Positions 42,675-51,674 of a stretch of DNA of 64,000 nt are shown piece by piece. This stretch comes from an uncultured Bacteroidota bacterium (lineage in GTDB: Bacteria > Bacteroidota > Bacteroidia > 2-12-FULL-35-15): contig CAINDA010000035.1 of NCBI GenBank assembly GCA_903847205.1, positions 124,001 through 188,000 on the forward strand, read 5' to 3'. The notes under the pieces are model-generated. The model saw only the letters and a list, made by a program, of their open reading frames with translations, was not told where the DNA came from and did no database searches. Position numbers and translations under genes: made by a program. Position 1 is the stretch's first letter; each line of letters starts with the position of its first letter.

Positions 42675-43027
42675 GCGGACAAACTTCTTTTTTTGCAGAA
42701 CTAAAACAAATTGCGGCAGCATATTTTGAAGCTAAAATTCAGCTTTACAAAATTGCCGCGTATGAAAAAACCGCAAAAATTACCGCGGTATTATTTTCAT
42801 CAATCATTATTGCACTGCTTGGCTTTTTTCTCTTGTTTTTTTTAAGTATCAGCGGCGGTTTTTATTTCGGAAGTCTTTTAAATAATAATGCTTTAGGCTT
42901 CCTGATTATTTTTGGTATTTATGTTATAGTGCTGGTAATAATTATTCTGTTCAGAAAAAGACTATTAGAGAATTACATTACTGATAAAGTTATAGAACAG
43001 CTATTTGAGGAAGAAAAAAATGATTAA
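42671..43027 (+). CDS. Holin-like membrane protein (phage holin superfamily 3)
   Basis: The 118-aa protein has an N-terminal amphipathic helix followed by two strong membrane helices (about 36-62 and 70-94), then a charged C-terminus (LFEEEKND). This matches the Phage_holin_3_6 family that commonly sits next to YtxH genes in Bacteroidota. No phage genes are nearby, so a lysis function is not supported; a membrane stress role is more likely. It overlaps both neighbours: 4 bp with YtxH upstream and 8 bp with the small gene downstream. Confidence 0.75.
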   Translation: MSGQTSFFAELKQIAAAYFEAKIQLYKIAAYEKTAKITAVLFSSIIIALLGFFLLFFLSISGGFYFGSLLNNNALGFLIIFGIYVIVLVIIILFRKRLLENYITDKVIEQLFEEEKND

Positions 43028-43352
43028 CGAGCCGATTAAAATAACCAATCTAGAATCCCTTCAGCGCGAAAAACAGCGTTTAAAAATCTATTGCTCTTAT
43101 CAGGAAGACCTGGTGAAAGATAAGATTGCTTCAATAAAATTAAATTACAAACAGCTTATCGGCACTGAGTTTCTGCCCTATAATGACGAAAGGAACCTAA
43201 AAATAAGCAATATCCTTGATTGGGTAAATGAGTTTATTATGGGCAGGTTACTTAAAATGGATATCGATGGGAAAAATAAATTATCAGGCTCACTGATTAA
43301 AATTGCTGAAGTAGCAATAATACGTTTATTCAATAATTTCAGGAAGAAATAA
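43020..43352 (+). CDS. Small unknown protein in the YtxH-holin operon (110 aa)
   Basis: I do not recognise the family. From the ATG at 43020 the protein is soluble and Lys-rich. Residues 10-45 appear as a coiled coil (ITNLESLQREKQRLKIYCSY, in parts) and the rest as amphipathic helices ending FNNFRKK. It overlaps the holin-like gene by 8 bp. In such operons the third gene is often a small accessory protein. A TTG at 43005 is in frame but adds only MRKKK. Confidence 0.6.
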   Translation: MINEPIKITNLESLQREKQRLKIYCSYQEDLVKDKIASIKLNYKQLIGTEFLPYNDERNLKISNILDWVNEFIMGRLLKMDIDGKNKLSGSLIKIAEVAIIRLFNNFRKK

Positions 43353-43383
43353 ATTCTAAATCCTTAATACCAAATTTAAAATC

Positions 43384-44742
43384 CTAAATACGAATCCCCA
43401 TTACCAAAATATCATCCACCTGTTCTAAACCGCCTTTCCATACTTCCAGCTTTTGCTGAATGATTGATTGCTGCTCATGCATAGGCCTGCTGTAAATAGA
43501 AAGTAATAATTCTTTAAACTGAGAATACTTGAATTTTTTGCCTTTGAGCCCGCCGAACTGATCAGCAAAACCATCTGTAAAAAGATATACCACATCCCCT
43601 TTCTGTAAATCCACCGACTTCAGCGTAAAATCAGTTTTTTTACCAAAGTGCATCCCCACAGGCATTTTATCAGGTTTAAATTCTATAATCGAATCTTTCC
43701 TTACAATCCATAAAGGATTATTAGCGCAGGCGAAATCCAATTTCAGTTTATTAAAATCAAAACAGCACAGCACCGCATCCATGCCGTCGGTCTGCTCTTC
43801 CTCACGTCCCTCCGGATTAAGCACTTTGACAATATCTTCACGCACCTGGTTAAATATTAAATCAGGACTGCATATTTTTTTTTCATTTACTGTTTCATTC
43901 AAAATAGTAATGTTCAATAAACTCATGAAGGCGCCGGGAACCCCATGGCCCGTGCAATCGCAGACAGCAAGCATAAAACCTGAATCTTTCTGCTCTGCCC
44001 AATAAAAATCGCCGCTTACGATATCCTTTGGTTTATACATCAGAAAATATTCTGCCAGGTTCTTTTTGAGAATACCGTCAGAAGCCATCAATGCTTTTTG
44101 AATTCTTTTAGCATAATGAATTGAATCAGTAATGTCTTTATTTTTTTCTTCCAACTCCAAACGCTGAAAATTAATTTCACGGTTAAATGCAATGTTTTCA
44201 ATTTTAAACTGCATTACAGCCAGAAAAATAAGTATCCCGGTAAAAACAAGATTAAGCCATCCAATAATTTCAATTATAGGATTAGCTGGATAAAGCGGTT
44301 TACAGAAATGGAAAACTATCTTAGAAAAAATCAGAAGCAGCATGCATAAAACCAAATATGAAATAATGGTTTTTAATTTATCGAATAGCATAATTCCTGC
44401 AAGAGGCATAAACAGCAGGTAAATATGTATCTGTGCATCTTCGCCGAAAATAATGGTTGCCGCGCATATGTAAAGCAGGCTAACTGAAACAACAAAATGA
44501 AATGCTGTATTGTAATACCTTTTATAAACTAGATACAGCCCGAATTGAAGTGTAATAAATTCAAAAAGAGTAAGTCCCACAGGCCCGTAATACCCATAGA
44601 AAGAGCCGAAGAGCACATAAAAAATACAAATGAAAGAAACAACAAGAGCAGAAGCGTTGAATATGCGAATCTTATTCTGCCTTTTAAAAGGTAAATCAGG
44701 ATGGATGCCTAAATGAAATACCTTGTTTAATAGTTTTGACAT
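43384..44742 (-). CDS. Membrane SpoIIE-family PP2C phosphatase
   Basis: Six membrane helices (about residues 25-190) precede a coiled-coil linker (about 190-215, INFQRLELEEKNKDITDSI). The C-terminal SpoIIE/PP2C domain (about 210-450) has metal-binding motifs SGDFYWAE, VCDCTGHGVPGAFMS and LFTDGFADQFGG. Such proteins dephosphorylate anti-anti-sigma or other partners in response to a signal. The SIHYAKRIQKAL helix is typical of the Bacteroidota members. No partner kinase or antagonist gene is nearby. The ATG at 44742 is used; a TTG just before it is less likely. Confidence 0.87.
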   Translation of the reverse strand: MSKLLNKVFHLGIHPDLPFKRQNKIRIFNASALVVSFICIFYVLFGSFYGYYGPVGLTLFEFITLQFGLYLVYKRYYNTAFHFVVSVSLLYICAATIIFGEDAQIHIYLLFMPLAGIMLFDKLKTIISYLVLCMLLLIFSKIVFHFCKPLYPANPIIEIIGWLNLVFTGILIFLAVMQFKIENIAFNREINFQRLELEEKNKDITDSIHYAKRIQKALMASDGILKKNLAEYFLMYKPKDIVSGDFYWAEQKDSGFMLAVCDCTGHGVPGAFMSLLNITILNETVNEKKICSPDLIFNQVREDIVKVLNPEGREEEQTDGMDAVLCCFDFNKLKLDFACANNPLWIVRKDSIIEFKPDKMPVGMHFGKKTDFTLKSVDLQKGDVVYLFTDGFADQFGGLKGKKFKYSQFKELLLSIYSRPMHEQQSIIQQKLEVWKGGLEQVDDILVMGIRI

Positions 44743-44924
44743 CAATAATAAATTTCAAAAAAATATTTTGGAATTAAAGATAATACTAATGTTTTAAAAA
44801 ACGGTATTCATTTATAACCTGAGTTTTATTAAAAATCCCAAAACCGTTATGCTTAATAAAAGGAATTCTTGAAAGCCGCATTTTACTGCTTGGTTTGCCG
44901 CTTTTCAATTACAATATATATATT

Positions 44925-44932
44925 TACATTTG
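44925..44932 (+). promoter_or_regulatory. Possible -7 element of the type B protein gene
   Basis: TACATTTG matches TAnnTTTG, 29 nt before the ATG at 44962. The TTTG further upstream is about 28 bp away, too far for a standard -33 box. Confidence 0.35.
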
Positions 44933-44961
44933 TTTACCTATAAATAATCCGGCGCAGATCA

Positions 44962-46035
44962 ATGTTTGAAATTTACAAAAAAAAATATTTGTTAAGCGCT
45001 GCATTTTTCATTTGTATTGCTGGTGCTCTATCAGCCCAGTTTACAATTGATCCGGGAATGAATCAATCAATATGTCCCGGCGACAGCGCAGTTTTAGGCG
45101 GCTCACCCACTGCTTCCGGAGGGATGCCGCCATTTACGTATTTATGGACGCCAGCTTCAGGTTTATCTAATCCAACGCTTCCAAATCCAAAAGCATCCCC
45201 GACCGACAATACAACCTACACTCTCAAAGTTACTGATGATACCGGGGCTGTTAAAACAAATGCTGTAAACATTACACTGTCTTATATAATTCATGTAAAT
45301 GCAGGCTCACCAATAAGCTTTTGTCTGAAAGGATCTGGCAGTATCGGCGGTCCGGGCAATGTGAACGGGTTGGGCGTTACCTATCTATGGACTCCTTCGA
45401 AAGGGTTAAATGATACTACCCTTCCCCAGCCGACAGCAAACCCGATCATAACCACTGTATATACCTTAAATGCTGCTATTGCAGGCTGTCCCACAAAAAT
45501 TGATTCAGTTGTAGTCACTGTGATTCAGCCCCCTCCGATCAATGCTGGAAATGATATTACAATCAAAGAAGGGCAGACCATTACGCTTCACGCCTCAGGT
45601 GGCTATTTTTACGAATGGACGCCAGTTGATAACACCATGCGTTATGATAAAACAGCAAACCCTGATGTAGAGCCGGTAACAACCCATACTTATTTTCTTT
45701 ATGGAACAGATGCCGCAAAAAGATGTGATAACAGGGATACCATTACAGTATTTGTGCAGCCAAGCAGTGACGTAGTGTTTTACAATACTTTTTCTCCTAA
45801 CGGCGATGGCAATAATGATAAATGGTATATCGGCAATATTTTAAAATATCCAAATAACAACTTGGAAATTTATAACCGGAACGGGAAATTAGTTTATAAG
45901 GTTAGCGGTTATGCAAACACATGGAACGGCAGATCCACTTTTGGTGAGCAATTGTCGCTTGCTACATATTTTTATATCATGGATCTTGGTGACAATGCAG
46001 GCGTTTTTCATGGTACTGTTACACTTATTAAATAA
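44962..46035 (+). CDS. Secreted Ig-like protein with T9SS type B sorting domain
   Basis: The 357-aa protein has a signal peptide (about 1-25, ending ALSAQ). Two to three Ig/PKD-like repeats follow (each with PFTYLWTPASGL or VTYLWTPSKGL). The type B sorting domain occupies roughly the last 85 residues (FYNTFSPNGDGNNDKWY, LEIYNRNGKLVY, HGTVTLIK). It is a T9SS cargo and probably stays on or is released from the cell surface. The next gene, 62 bp downstream, encodes a PorP/SprF-family protein, the partner that type B cargo needs for export in Flavobacterium. Confidence 0.88.
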   Translation: MFEIYKKKYLLSAAFFICIAGALSAQFTIDPGMNQSICPGDSAVLGGSPTASGGMPPFTYLWTPASGLSNPTLPNPKASPTDNTTYTLKVTDDTGAVKTNAVNITLSYIIHVNAGSPISFCLKGSGSIGGPGNVNGLGVTYLWTPSKGLNDTTLPQPTANPIITTVYTLNAAIAGCPTKIDSVVVTVIQPPPINAGNDITIKEGQTITLHASGGYFYEWTPVDNTMRYDKTANPDVEPVTTHTYFLYGTDAAKRCDNRDTITVFVQPSSDVVFYNTFSPNGDGNNDKWYIGNILKYPNNNLEIYNRNGKLVYKVSGYANTWNGRSTFGEQLSLATYFYIMDLGDNAGVFHGTVTLIK

Positions 46036-46097
46036 TTGAAGAGGAAAAAAATTAAAATACAAATCGTACATCCTTAGAATTTGTAATTCATAAAAAA

Positions 46098-47078
46098 TTG
46101 AAAAAGCGACTCCTGATTTTTGTCTTTGCGTTAACATTCCTTTTAGGAGGAGGCTGGTATAGTTTTTCCTTTGCCCAGCAAATGCCTTATTTTACACAGT
46201 TTCAAAGCAATGATTACATGCTTAATCCCGCTGTTACCGGCACCAAAGGCACCATTGAAGCGCTGATGAATTACCGGATGCAGTGGGTCGGTTACGACGG
46301 CGCCCCAAGCACATCAGGAGTGAGTCTTCACAGCAGGTTTTATAAAGGCAAAATGGGAGCTGGCGCCTATGTGATGCAGGATGATATTGGGCCTGAAAGG
46401 CAGACCAACTTCGGCGCAAGCTATGCATATCATATCCGTTTTCCCGACTGCGAGCTGTCAGCTGGGGCTGCAGGCCTTTTTACCAAATACACTTTAATCG
46501 GCAGCAAGATGCTCCTGCATAATTCACAGGATCCTTCTATTGACCAGACACTGACAAACAGTACTTACGTACCGGATGCAAATGCTGGATTTTATTTGTA
46601 TAATGATCGATTCCACATAGGATTCAGCGCACTGCATTTATTAAAATCAACAGCTCATTTTTACAAAAATGATTCAGTAAAAAAAGGAATTATTAATTAT
46701 GCCACACATCTTTATTTTTCTTTAGGATATAACTATTCTCATAATCCCGATTATATTTTTGAAAACTGCGCTTTCTTAAATTACGTTCAGGGCACTAACT
46801 TAATGCTTGATTACACGCTGCGTATTCATTACAAACATAAAATACTTGCAGGTTTTTCAGTACGTCTGAATGATGCTCTGGCAATTCATGTAGGAGCAAC
46901 AATCCTCGACAATTTTGAAGTTTCCTACTCTTACGATTTTTTAATTAACAGAATCAGTAATTACAGCAGCGGATCACATGAAATTGTACTAAGGTACAGT
47001 TTTAAAACGGGGCATGATGGGAAAGTCAATGGTAAAAGAACTAAGTTTGCACATCAAAAATATAGCGATTTGTTTTAG
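46098..47078 (+). CDS. PorP/SprF-family outer-membrane protein
   Basis: The 326-aa protein matches the PorP/SprF family. The mature N-terminus QQMPYFTQFQSNDYMLNPAVTG is followed by barrel strands such as FGASYAYHIRFP and LDYTLRIHYKHKILAGFSV. SprF acts in secretion of type B T9SS substrates and PorP in the T9SS itself; the pairing with the type B protein immediately upstream points to an SprF-like partner role. The start is TTG, since no in-frame ATG precedes the signal peptide (KKRLLIFVFALTFLLGGG). It is probably cotranscribed with the gene before it. Confidence 0.9.
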   Translation: MKKRLLIFVFALTFLLGGGWYSFSFAQQMPYFTQFQSNDYMLNPAVTGTKGTIEALMNYRMQWVGYDGAPSTSGVSLHSRFYKGKMGAGAYVMQDDIGPERQTNFGASYAYHIRFPDCELSAGAAGLFTKYTLIGSKMLLHNSQDPSIDQTLTNSTYVPDANAGFYLYNDRFHIGFSALHLLKSTAHFYKNDSVKKGIINYATHLYFSLGYNYSHNPDYIFENCAFLNYVQGTNLMLDYTLRIHYKHKILAGFSVRLNDALAIHVGATILDNFEVSYSYDFLINRISNYSSGSHEIVLRYSFKTGHDGKVNGKRTKFAHQKYSDLF

Positions 47079-47241
47079 CCTTCCGCCGATTTCTGAATGC
47101 AGGCTGCACATCGCAAAATAAACTGCGGAAGTAAAGTTCAACACATTTAAATAAACATGAAATAGCCATATACCTAGAATAACGAAACCAAAAAAATTTA
47201 TGGCTTATTACCTCTGACAATTAAAAAAATATTATTTACAG

Positions 47242-48579
47242 ATGAAAAAAATTTTAGTTATCGGAGCAGGGCGTTCAGCATCATCCCTGATTAAATATCT
47301 TTTAGACAATGCATCAAAAGAAAACTGGAATATCACTGTAAGCGATGTTTCATTAGAATTGGTAAAACAAAAAACCGCCGGACACCCCAATGCAAGAGCC
47401 ATTACGTTTGACATTACAGATGACGAAAAGCGCGGAGAAGAAATAAAACGTGCCGATATTGTAATTTCCATGCTGCCTGCCTCTATGCATTTAGAGGTTG
47501 CAAAGGACTGTATCCGTTATAAAAAACACATGGCAACTGCGTCTTATGTTTCTAAAGAAATGGCGGCTTTATATACCGATGCAAAAGAAGCCGGCATTAT
47601 TTTAATGAATGAAATAGGGCTTGATCCGGGTATTGACCATGCATCAGCAATGAAAACAATTGACAGCATTCATGCAGCGGGCGCTGAATTAACTTCATTT
47701 AAATCATACTGCGGCGGACTGGTTGCGCCGGAAAGCAATGATAATCCATGGGGATACAAGTTTTCATGGAACCCTCGCAATGTAATATTGGCCGGTCAGG
47801 GCACTGCCCAATACATCGAGAACGGTGAATACAAATACATTCCATACAACCGCTTGTTTACGCAGATTAACACTATTGAAGTGAAGGGTCTCGGAAAATT
47901 CGATGCCTATGCAAACCGCGATTCATTATCTTACCGTAAATTTTATAATATCGAAAATATACCCACCATGTTACGCGGAACACTGCGTATGCCGGGCTAT
48001 TGCAAAGCATGGAATATTTTTGTTAGACTAGGACTTACAGACGACACTTATAAAATTGAAGCATCTGATACAATGACTTACCGGTCTTTATTGGAAGCCT
48101 ATCTCCCTGCAGGTAAAAAATCTGTTAAGAAAAAACTACAGGCTTTTATGGGACGCGAAACGGATGAAGAGGCATTAGATAAAATAGAATGGCTTGATTT
48201 ATTTGAAGACAAAAAAATAAAACTTGCTAATGCAAGCCCCGCGCAGATTCTACAGGATTTATTGGAAGAGAAATGGAAATTAAAGGAGCACGATAAAGAT
48301 ATGATTGTGATGCAGCATCAATTTGAATATCGTTATCCGAATACAAAAGTAAAAAAGACAAAAAAAATAATTTCATCACTGATTGTTAAAGGCGAAGACC
48401 AGACCTATACCGCTATGGCGAAAACTGTCGGACTTCCATTAGCAATTACTTCTAAATTAATTCTGCAGGGGAAGGTCAATGCCCGCGGGGTGGTTATTCC
48501 TGTTTCCAAAGAAATTTATGAACCGCTGCTTACCGAATTAGAATTATTCGGAGTTAAGTTTGAAGATATTGAATCATAA
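47242..48579 (+). CDS. Saccharopine dehydrogenase-family protein
   Basis: The 445-aa protein has an N-terminal Rossmann fold (KKILVIGAGRSASSLIKYL) and the conserved saccharopine reductase-like core (NEIGLDPGIDHASAMKTID and SYCGGLVAPESNDNPWGYKFSWNP, in parts). In lysine metabolism these NADP-dependent enzymes act on saccharopine; in Bacteroidota the homologues could serve lysine degradation. Active-site details cannot be checked by eye. It is followed by a large hairpin and a convergent gene. Confidence 0.85.
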   Translation: MKKILVIGAGRSASSLIKYLLDNASKENWNITVSDVSLELVKQKTAGHPNARAITFDITDDEKRGEEIKRADIVISMLPASMHLEVAKDCIRYKKHMATASYVSKEMAALYTDAKEAGIILMNEIGLDPGIDHASAMKTIDSIHAAGAELTSFKSYCGGLVAPESNDNPWGYKFSWNPRNVILAGQGTAQYIENGEYKYIPYNRLFTQINTIEVKGLGKFDAYANRDSLSYRKFYNIENIPTMLRGTLRMPGYCKAWNIFVRLGLTDDTYKIEASDTMTYRSLLEAYLPAGKKSVKKKLQAFMGRETDEEALDKIEWLDLFEDKKIKLANASPAQILQDLLEEKWKLKEHDKDMIVMQHQFEYRYPNTKVKKTKKIISSLIVKGEDQTYTAMAKTVGLPLAITSKLILQGKVNARGVVIPVSKEIYEPLLTELELFGVKFEDIES

Positions 48580-48605
48580 AAATCCCCAATTCATCAAACA
48601 AAAAA

Positions 48606-48670
48606 ATCAGCCGCAGATTCACAGATTAAAAGAGAAACTCTTTTTTAAAATCTGTGACTCTGCGGCTGAT
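48606..48670. terminator. Long hairpin between convergent genes
   Basis: Arms at 48606-48627 and 48649-48670 pair in 21 of 22 positions (ATCAGCCGCAGATTCACAGA type). Between them a further AAAAGAG/CTCTTTT stem encloses a 3-nt loop. The whole forms a hairpin of about 30 bp between two gene ends. Confidence 0.65.
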
Positions 48671-48710
48671 CCAATATTATAATCAGGCATTAATTATTGC
48701 CTGTCATTAT

Positions 48711-49133
48711 TTAATTAAAAGCAAAAAAGAAAAACACAACAGCTGCCCATGCTTTATTAACGCCGTTAGCACTTCCGATACTGCTTCCAGAGCTATTTCT
48801 AACTGTTCCGTCAGAATCAATTTTTCCGATGCTGCTTCCTGAACTGTTTCTTACTGTTCCGTCAGAATCAAGTTTGCCTATGCTGCTTCCTGATCCATTT
48901 CTTATAGTTCCGTCTGAGTCAATCTTCCCGATACTGCTTCCTGAACTGTTTCTTACAGTACCATCAGAATCTATTTTACCTACACTGCTTCCAGAACCGT
49001 TTCTGATAGTGCCGTCAGATTCAATTTTACCGGTGCTGCTTCCGGAAGAGCTTCTTAATTCCTGAGCACTTAAAGTATTAATACTAATGAAAAGTAAAAA
49101 AATAAAAATTGAACTTAAAGTAACTTTTTTCAT
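48711..49133 (-). CDS. Exported protein with tandem 17-residue repeats (beta-flower-like)
   Basis: A signal peptide (about 1-23, ending LSAQ) precedes five near-identical 17-residue repeats, GSSxGKIDSDGTxRNxS (residues about 26-115). A sixth, altered copy and a short hydrophobic tail (WAAVVFFFFAFN) complete the protein. At DNA level the unit is 51 bp. The motif resembles the 4-fold beta flower family of Bacteroidota, a small toroidal beta protein. The ligand and function are unknown. The promoter at 49195-49224 is strong. The hydrophobic end may associate with a membrane or another protein. Confidence 0.75.
   Translation of the reverse strand: MKKVTLSSIFIFLLFISINTLSAQELRSSSGSSTGKIESDGTIRNGSGSSVGKIDSDGTVRNSSGSSIGKIDSDGTIRNGSGSSIGKLDSDGTVRNSSGSSIGKIDSDGTVRNSSGSSIGSANGVNKAWAAVVFFFFAFN
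48780..49050 (-). repeat. 51-bp tandem repeat within the 17-residue-repeat gene
   Basis: Near-identical 51-bp units repeat about five times (for example, the same TCCGTCAGAATC stretch recurs about 51 bp apart near 48807 and 48858). They encode the GSSxGKIDSDGTxRN repeats. Copies differ mainly at silent or conservative positions. Confidence 0.7.
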
Positions 49134-49194
49134 GATTTTTGTTTTTAGATTTTGCTTCTTTTTTCAGTTTTAAGCTTTCCTGTTTTTTGTGAAA

Positions 49195-49224
49195 CAAATA
49201 TAGAATATTATTTCAATGAGCAAA
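49195..49224 (-). promoter_or_regulatory. Promoter of the 17-residue-repeat gene
   Basis: On the minus strand TTTG (49224-49221) is followed after 18 bp by TATATTTG (49202-49195), a full Bacteroidota -33/-7 pair. The ATG at 49133 lies about 62 nt downstream. Confidence 0.55.
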
Positions 49225-49377
49225 ATGATAAAGGATTTGTTATTTAAGGACTTTAATGCAATTCAAAAAAAATTCGTCCTTCTTTTCTAAGGATAAAAAT
49301 CCCCAAATAGAAAGACGAAAATTTAGATATTCTTACTTTTCAAGTACCCGAATTTCCTCAAAAAAATTTTAAAATTT

Positions 49378-50628
49378 TTAAGCTGCTTTCAGCTTATTCA
49401 TTAAAGTTTTTTTGAGTTTATCTTTTGCATAACGCAATGTTAAATTTATTTCCTTAACACTGGCATCAGAAGGTGTATCAAACATCAAATCCATCATAAT
49501 GGCTTCACAGATGGAGCGTAAACCTCTTGCTCCCAGCTTAAACTCCATTGCTTTTTCAACAATAAAATCAAGTACCCCTTTTTCAAATGTAATTTTCACA
49601 CCGTCCATTTCAAACAAATGGAAATACTGCTTAATCAATGCGTTTTTAGGTTCGCTTAATATTCTGCGCAATGTCTCTGCATCCAGGGGATTCAGATAAG
49701 TTAACACCGGCAGACGCCCGATTAATTCAGGAATCAAACCAAAACTTTTTAAATCCTGCGGTGAAACATACTGCAGTAAATTATCAGAATCAACGTTTGC
49801 ATTTTCTTTGTTCACATTATAGCCGATAGCTTGTGTCTGTAACCGTTTTCCAATGCTTCTGTTAATACCGTCAAATGCTCCTCCGCAGATAAATAATATA
49901 TTTTTAGTATTTACCTGTATCATTTTCTGTTCCGGATGTTTACGTCCGCCTTGAGGGGGTACGCCCACTACCGAGCCTTCCAGTAATTTCAGAAGCCCCT
50001 GCTGCACACCTTCTCCGGAAACATCTCTTGTAATCGAAGGGTTATCGCTTTTACGTGCAATTTTGTCAATCTCATCAATGAATACAATTCCTCTTTCGGC
50101 AGCAGCCACATCAAAATCAGCAGCCTGCAGCAGGCGGGATAAAATGCTTTCTACATCTTCCCCCACATATCCTGCTTCGGTAAGAACTGTTGCATCTGCA
50201 ATGCAGAATGGCACGTTCAATATTTTTGCGATAGTGCGCGCAAGAAGTGTTTTACCTGTTCCCGTTTCACCCACCATTATTACATTTGATTTATCAAGCT
50301 CTACTTCATCTTTTTGAGATGTTTTAGACTGGCTTTTGATCAAACGCTTGTAATGATTGTAAACAGCAACAGACAGCACTTTTTTTGCGTCATCCTGCCC
50401 TATTACATATTCATCCAAATGACTTTTAATCTCCATCGGTTTAAGCAGGTGCAATGCGCTGAACAATGAAGAACCTGAATTTTGGCTCAATTCATCACGC
50501 ACAATTGTCTGCGCCTGTGTAACACAGTGATTGCAGATATGCCCGGTAATGCCTGCTATCAGCACATCTGTTTCCTGTTTTTTACGTCCGCAGAAGGAAC
50601 ATTTTATTTCTTTTTCTTCTTTTGCCAT
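49378..50628 (-). CDS. clpX: ATP-dependent protease ATPase subunit ClpX
   Basis: The 416-aa protein has the N-terminal zinc finger (CSFCGRKK with CNHC near residues 9-40). The AAA+ core follows, with Walker A GETGTGKT near residue 118, Walker [11 protein letters not shown], and the [13 protein letters not shown] pore-region motif. ClpX unfolds tagged proteins and feeds them to ClpP in the cytoplasm. I start at the ATG giving [10 protein letters not shown]; a TTG at 50646 would add six residues. The gene is downstream of clpP, separated by an AT-rich inverted repeat, so clpX may partly depend on its own promoter. Confidence 0.97.
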   Translation of the reverse strand: MAKEEKEIKCSFCGRKKQETDVLIAGITGHICNHCVTQAQTIVRDELSQNSGSSLFSALHLLKPMEIKSHLDEYVIGQDDAKKVLSVAVYNHYKRLIKSQSKTSQKDEVELDKSNVIMVGETGTGKTLLARTIAKILNVPFCIADATVLTEAGYVGEDVESILSRLLQAADFDVAAAERGIVFIDEIDKIARKSDNPSITRDVSGEGVQQGLLKLLEGSVVGVPPQGGRKHPEQKMIQVNTKNILFICGGAFDGINRSIGKRLQTQAIGYNVNKENANVDSDNLLQYVSPQDLKSFGLIPELIGRLPVLTYLNPLDAETLRRILSEPKNALIKQYFHLFEMDGVKITFEKGVLDFIVEKAMEFKLGARGLRSICEAIMMDLMFDTPSDASVKEINLTLRYAKDKLKKTLMNKLKAA

Positions 50629-50640
50629 TTTTAAAAATGA

Positions 50641-50784
50641 GTTCAAAAGTTAAAAGTTTGAAAGTTTAAAGTTTTTCAGGCTCTGATATAAAACCAGTCC
50701 CTGTGAAGCTATAAGAAATATAGTCTCAACTTTTGACTTTCAAACTTTGAACTTTAAACTTTGAATTTTAAACTTTGAATTTTT
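50641..50784. repeat. AT-rich inverted repeat between clpP and clpX
   Basis: A left arm at about 50641-50674, built of AAGTTTGAAAG-like words, is an approximate reverse complement of a right arm at about 50727-50784 built of CAAACTTTGAAC-like words. The right arm also contains two direct copies of AAACTTTGAATTTT. The sequence is low complexity, so its significance is uncertain. Confidence 0.45.
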
Positions 50785-50789
50785 TATTT

Positions 50790-51464
50790 TTATTTCGATT
50801 TAACAAGAACTTCATCCACCATGCCGTAGGCTTTTGCTTCTTCAGCAGTCATCCAGCAGTCGCGGTCACTGTCAGCCCATACCTTTTCGTATGTCTGCCC
50901 GCTGTGTTTGGCAATAATATCATACAGCTCTTTTTTCAATTTTTGAATTTCGCGTGCTGTGATTTCGATATCAGAAGCTTGTCCTTCGGCTCCTCCCATC
51001 GGCTGGTGAATCATTACGCGGGAATGTTTTAATGCAGCGCGTTTGCCTTTAGTTCCTGCGCACATAAGAACTGCTCCCATTGATGCCGCCATGCCTGTAC
51101 AAATAGTTGCAACATCAGGTGCAATATACTGCATGGTATCATATATACCCAAACCTGCATATACTGAGCCTCCCGGGCTGTTCATGTAAATCTGAATATC
51201 CTTTTTAGCATCTACCGACTGCAAAAATAACAGCTGTGCCTGAATAATGTTAGCAACCTGATCATCGATGCCTGTTCCCAGGAAAATAACACGGTCCATC
51301 ATTAAACGGGAAAATACGTCCATTTGAGTTACATTTAACTGACGCTCTTCTATGATATAAGGAGTTACGTTGCCAATGTTGTGTTTTGTGTATGAGTCAA
51401 ACGTGCTTCCGCTGATACCGCGGTGTTTAACTGCATATTTTCTAAATTCATTGTTATCAAACAT
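50790..51464 (-). CDS. clpP: ATP-dependent Clp protease proteolytic subunit ClpP
   Basis: The 224-aa serine peptidase has its catalytic Ser in GMAASMGAVLMCAG, the His in RVMIHQPMGG and the Asp further on (DRDCWM region). The NSPGGSVYAGLGIYDTMQ loop is also present. It forms the proteolytic chamber that works with ClpX, encoded next downstream. In Bacteroidota the order tig-clpP-clpX is conserved and is seen here. The N-terminus (MFDNNEFRKYAVKHRG) is slightly longer than in E. coli. Confidence 0.97.
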   Translation of the reverse strand: MFDNNEFRKYAVKHRGISGSTFDSYTKHNIGNVTPYIIEERQLNVTQMDVFSRLMMDRVIFLGTGIDDQVANIIQAQLLFLQSVDAKKDIQIYMNSPGGSVYAGLGIYDTMQYIAPDVATICTGMAASMGAVLMCAGTKGKRAALKHSRVMIHQPMGGAEGQASDIEITAREIQKLKKELYDIIAKHSGQTYEKVWADSDRDCWMTAEEAKAYGMVDEVLVKSK

Positions 51465-51674
51465 AATTTTTTTAGTTTAAAATTTAAGGTTAAGTTTTTA
51501 GTAAATATTTAACAGAGTTTACAAACAAATTTTGGAAACAATTTTTATCATTTCAAAAGGATCAGATAAAAACTAATCTTTAATTGCAAAAATTAAACCT
51601 CAATAAAATAAATGTCTATTTGGCATATAAATAAAATTTATCGGGGCAAACAGGCAGAATTATGGTTCAAATGA

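Noticed and set aside
42671-43027. Prophage lysis gene
   Set aside because: The holin-like protein sits in a YtxH operon with no phage genes nearby.
48780-49050. Possible CRISPR array
   Set aside because: The repeat units are contiguous 51-bp coding units without unique spacers and keep a single protein frame.
48829-49065. Plus-strand repeat frame of 78 codons (LLPELFLTVPSES-like)
   Set aside because: It is the mirror of the 51-bp repeats in the minus-strand exported protein, which has the signal peptide and promoter.
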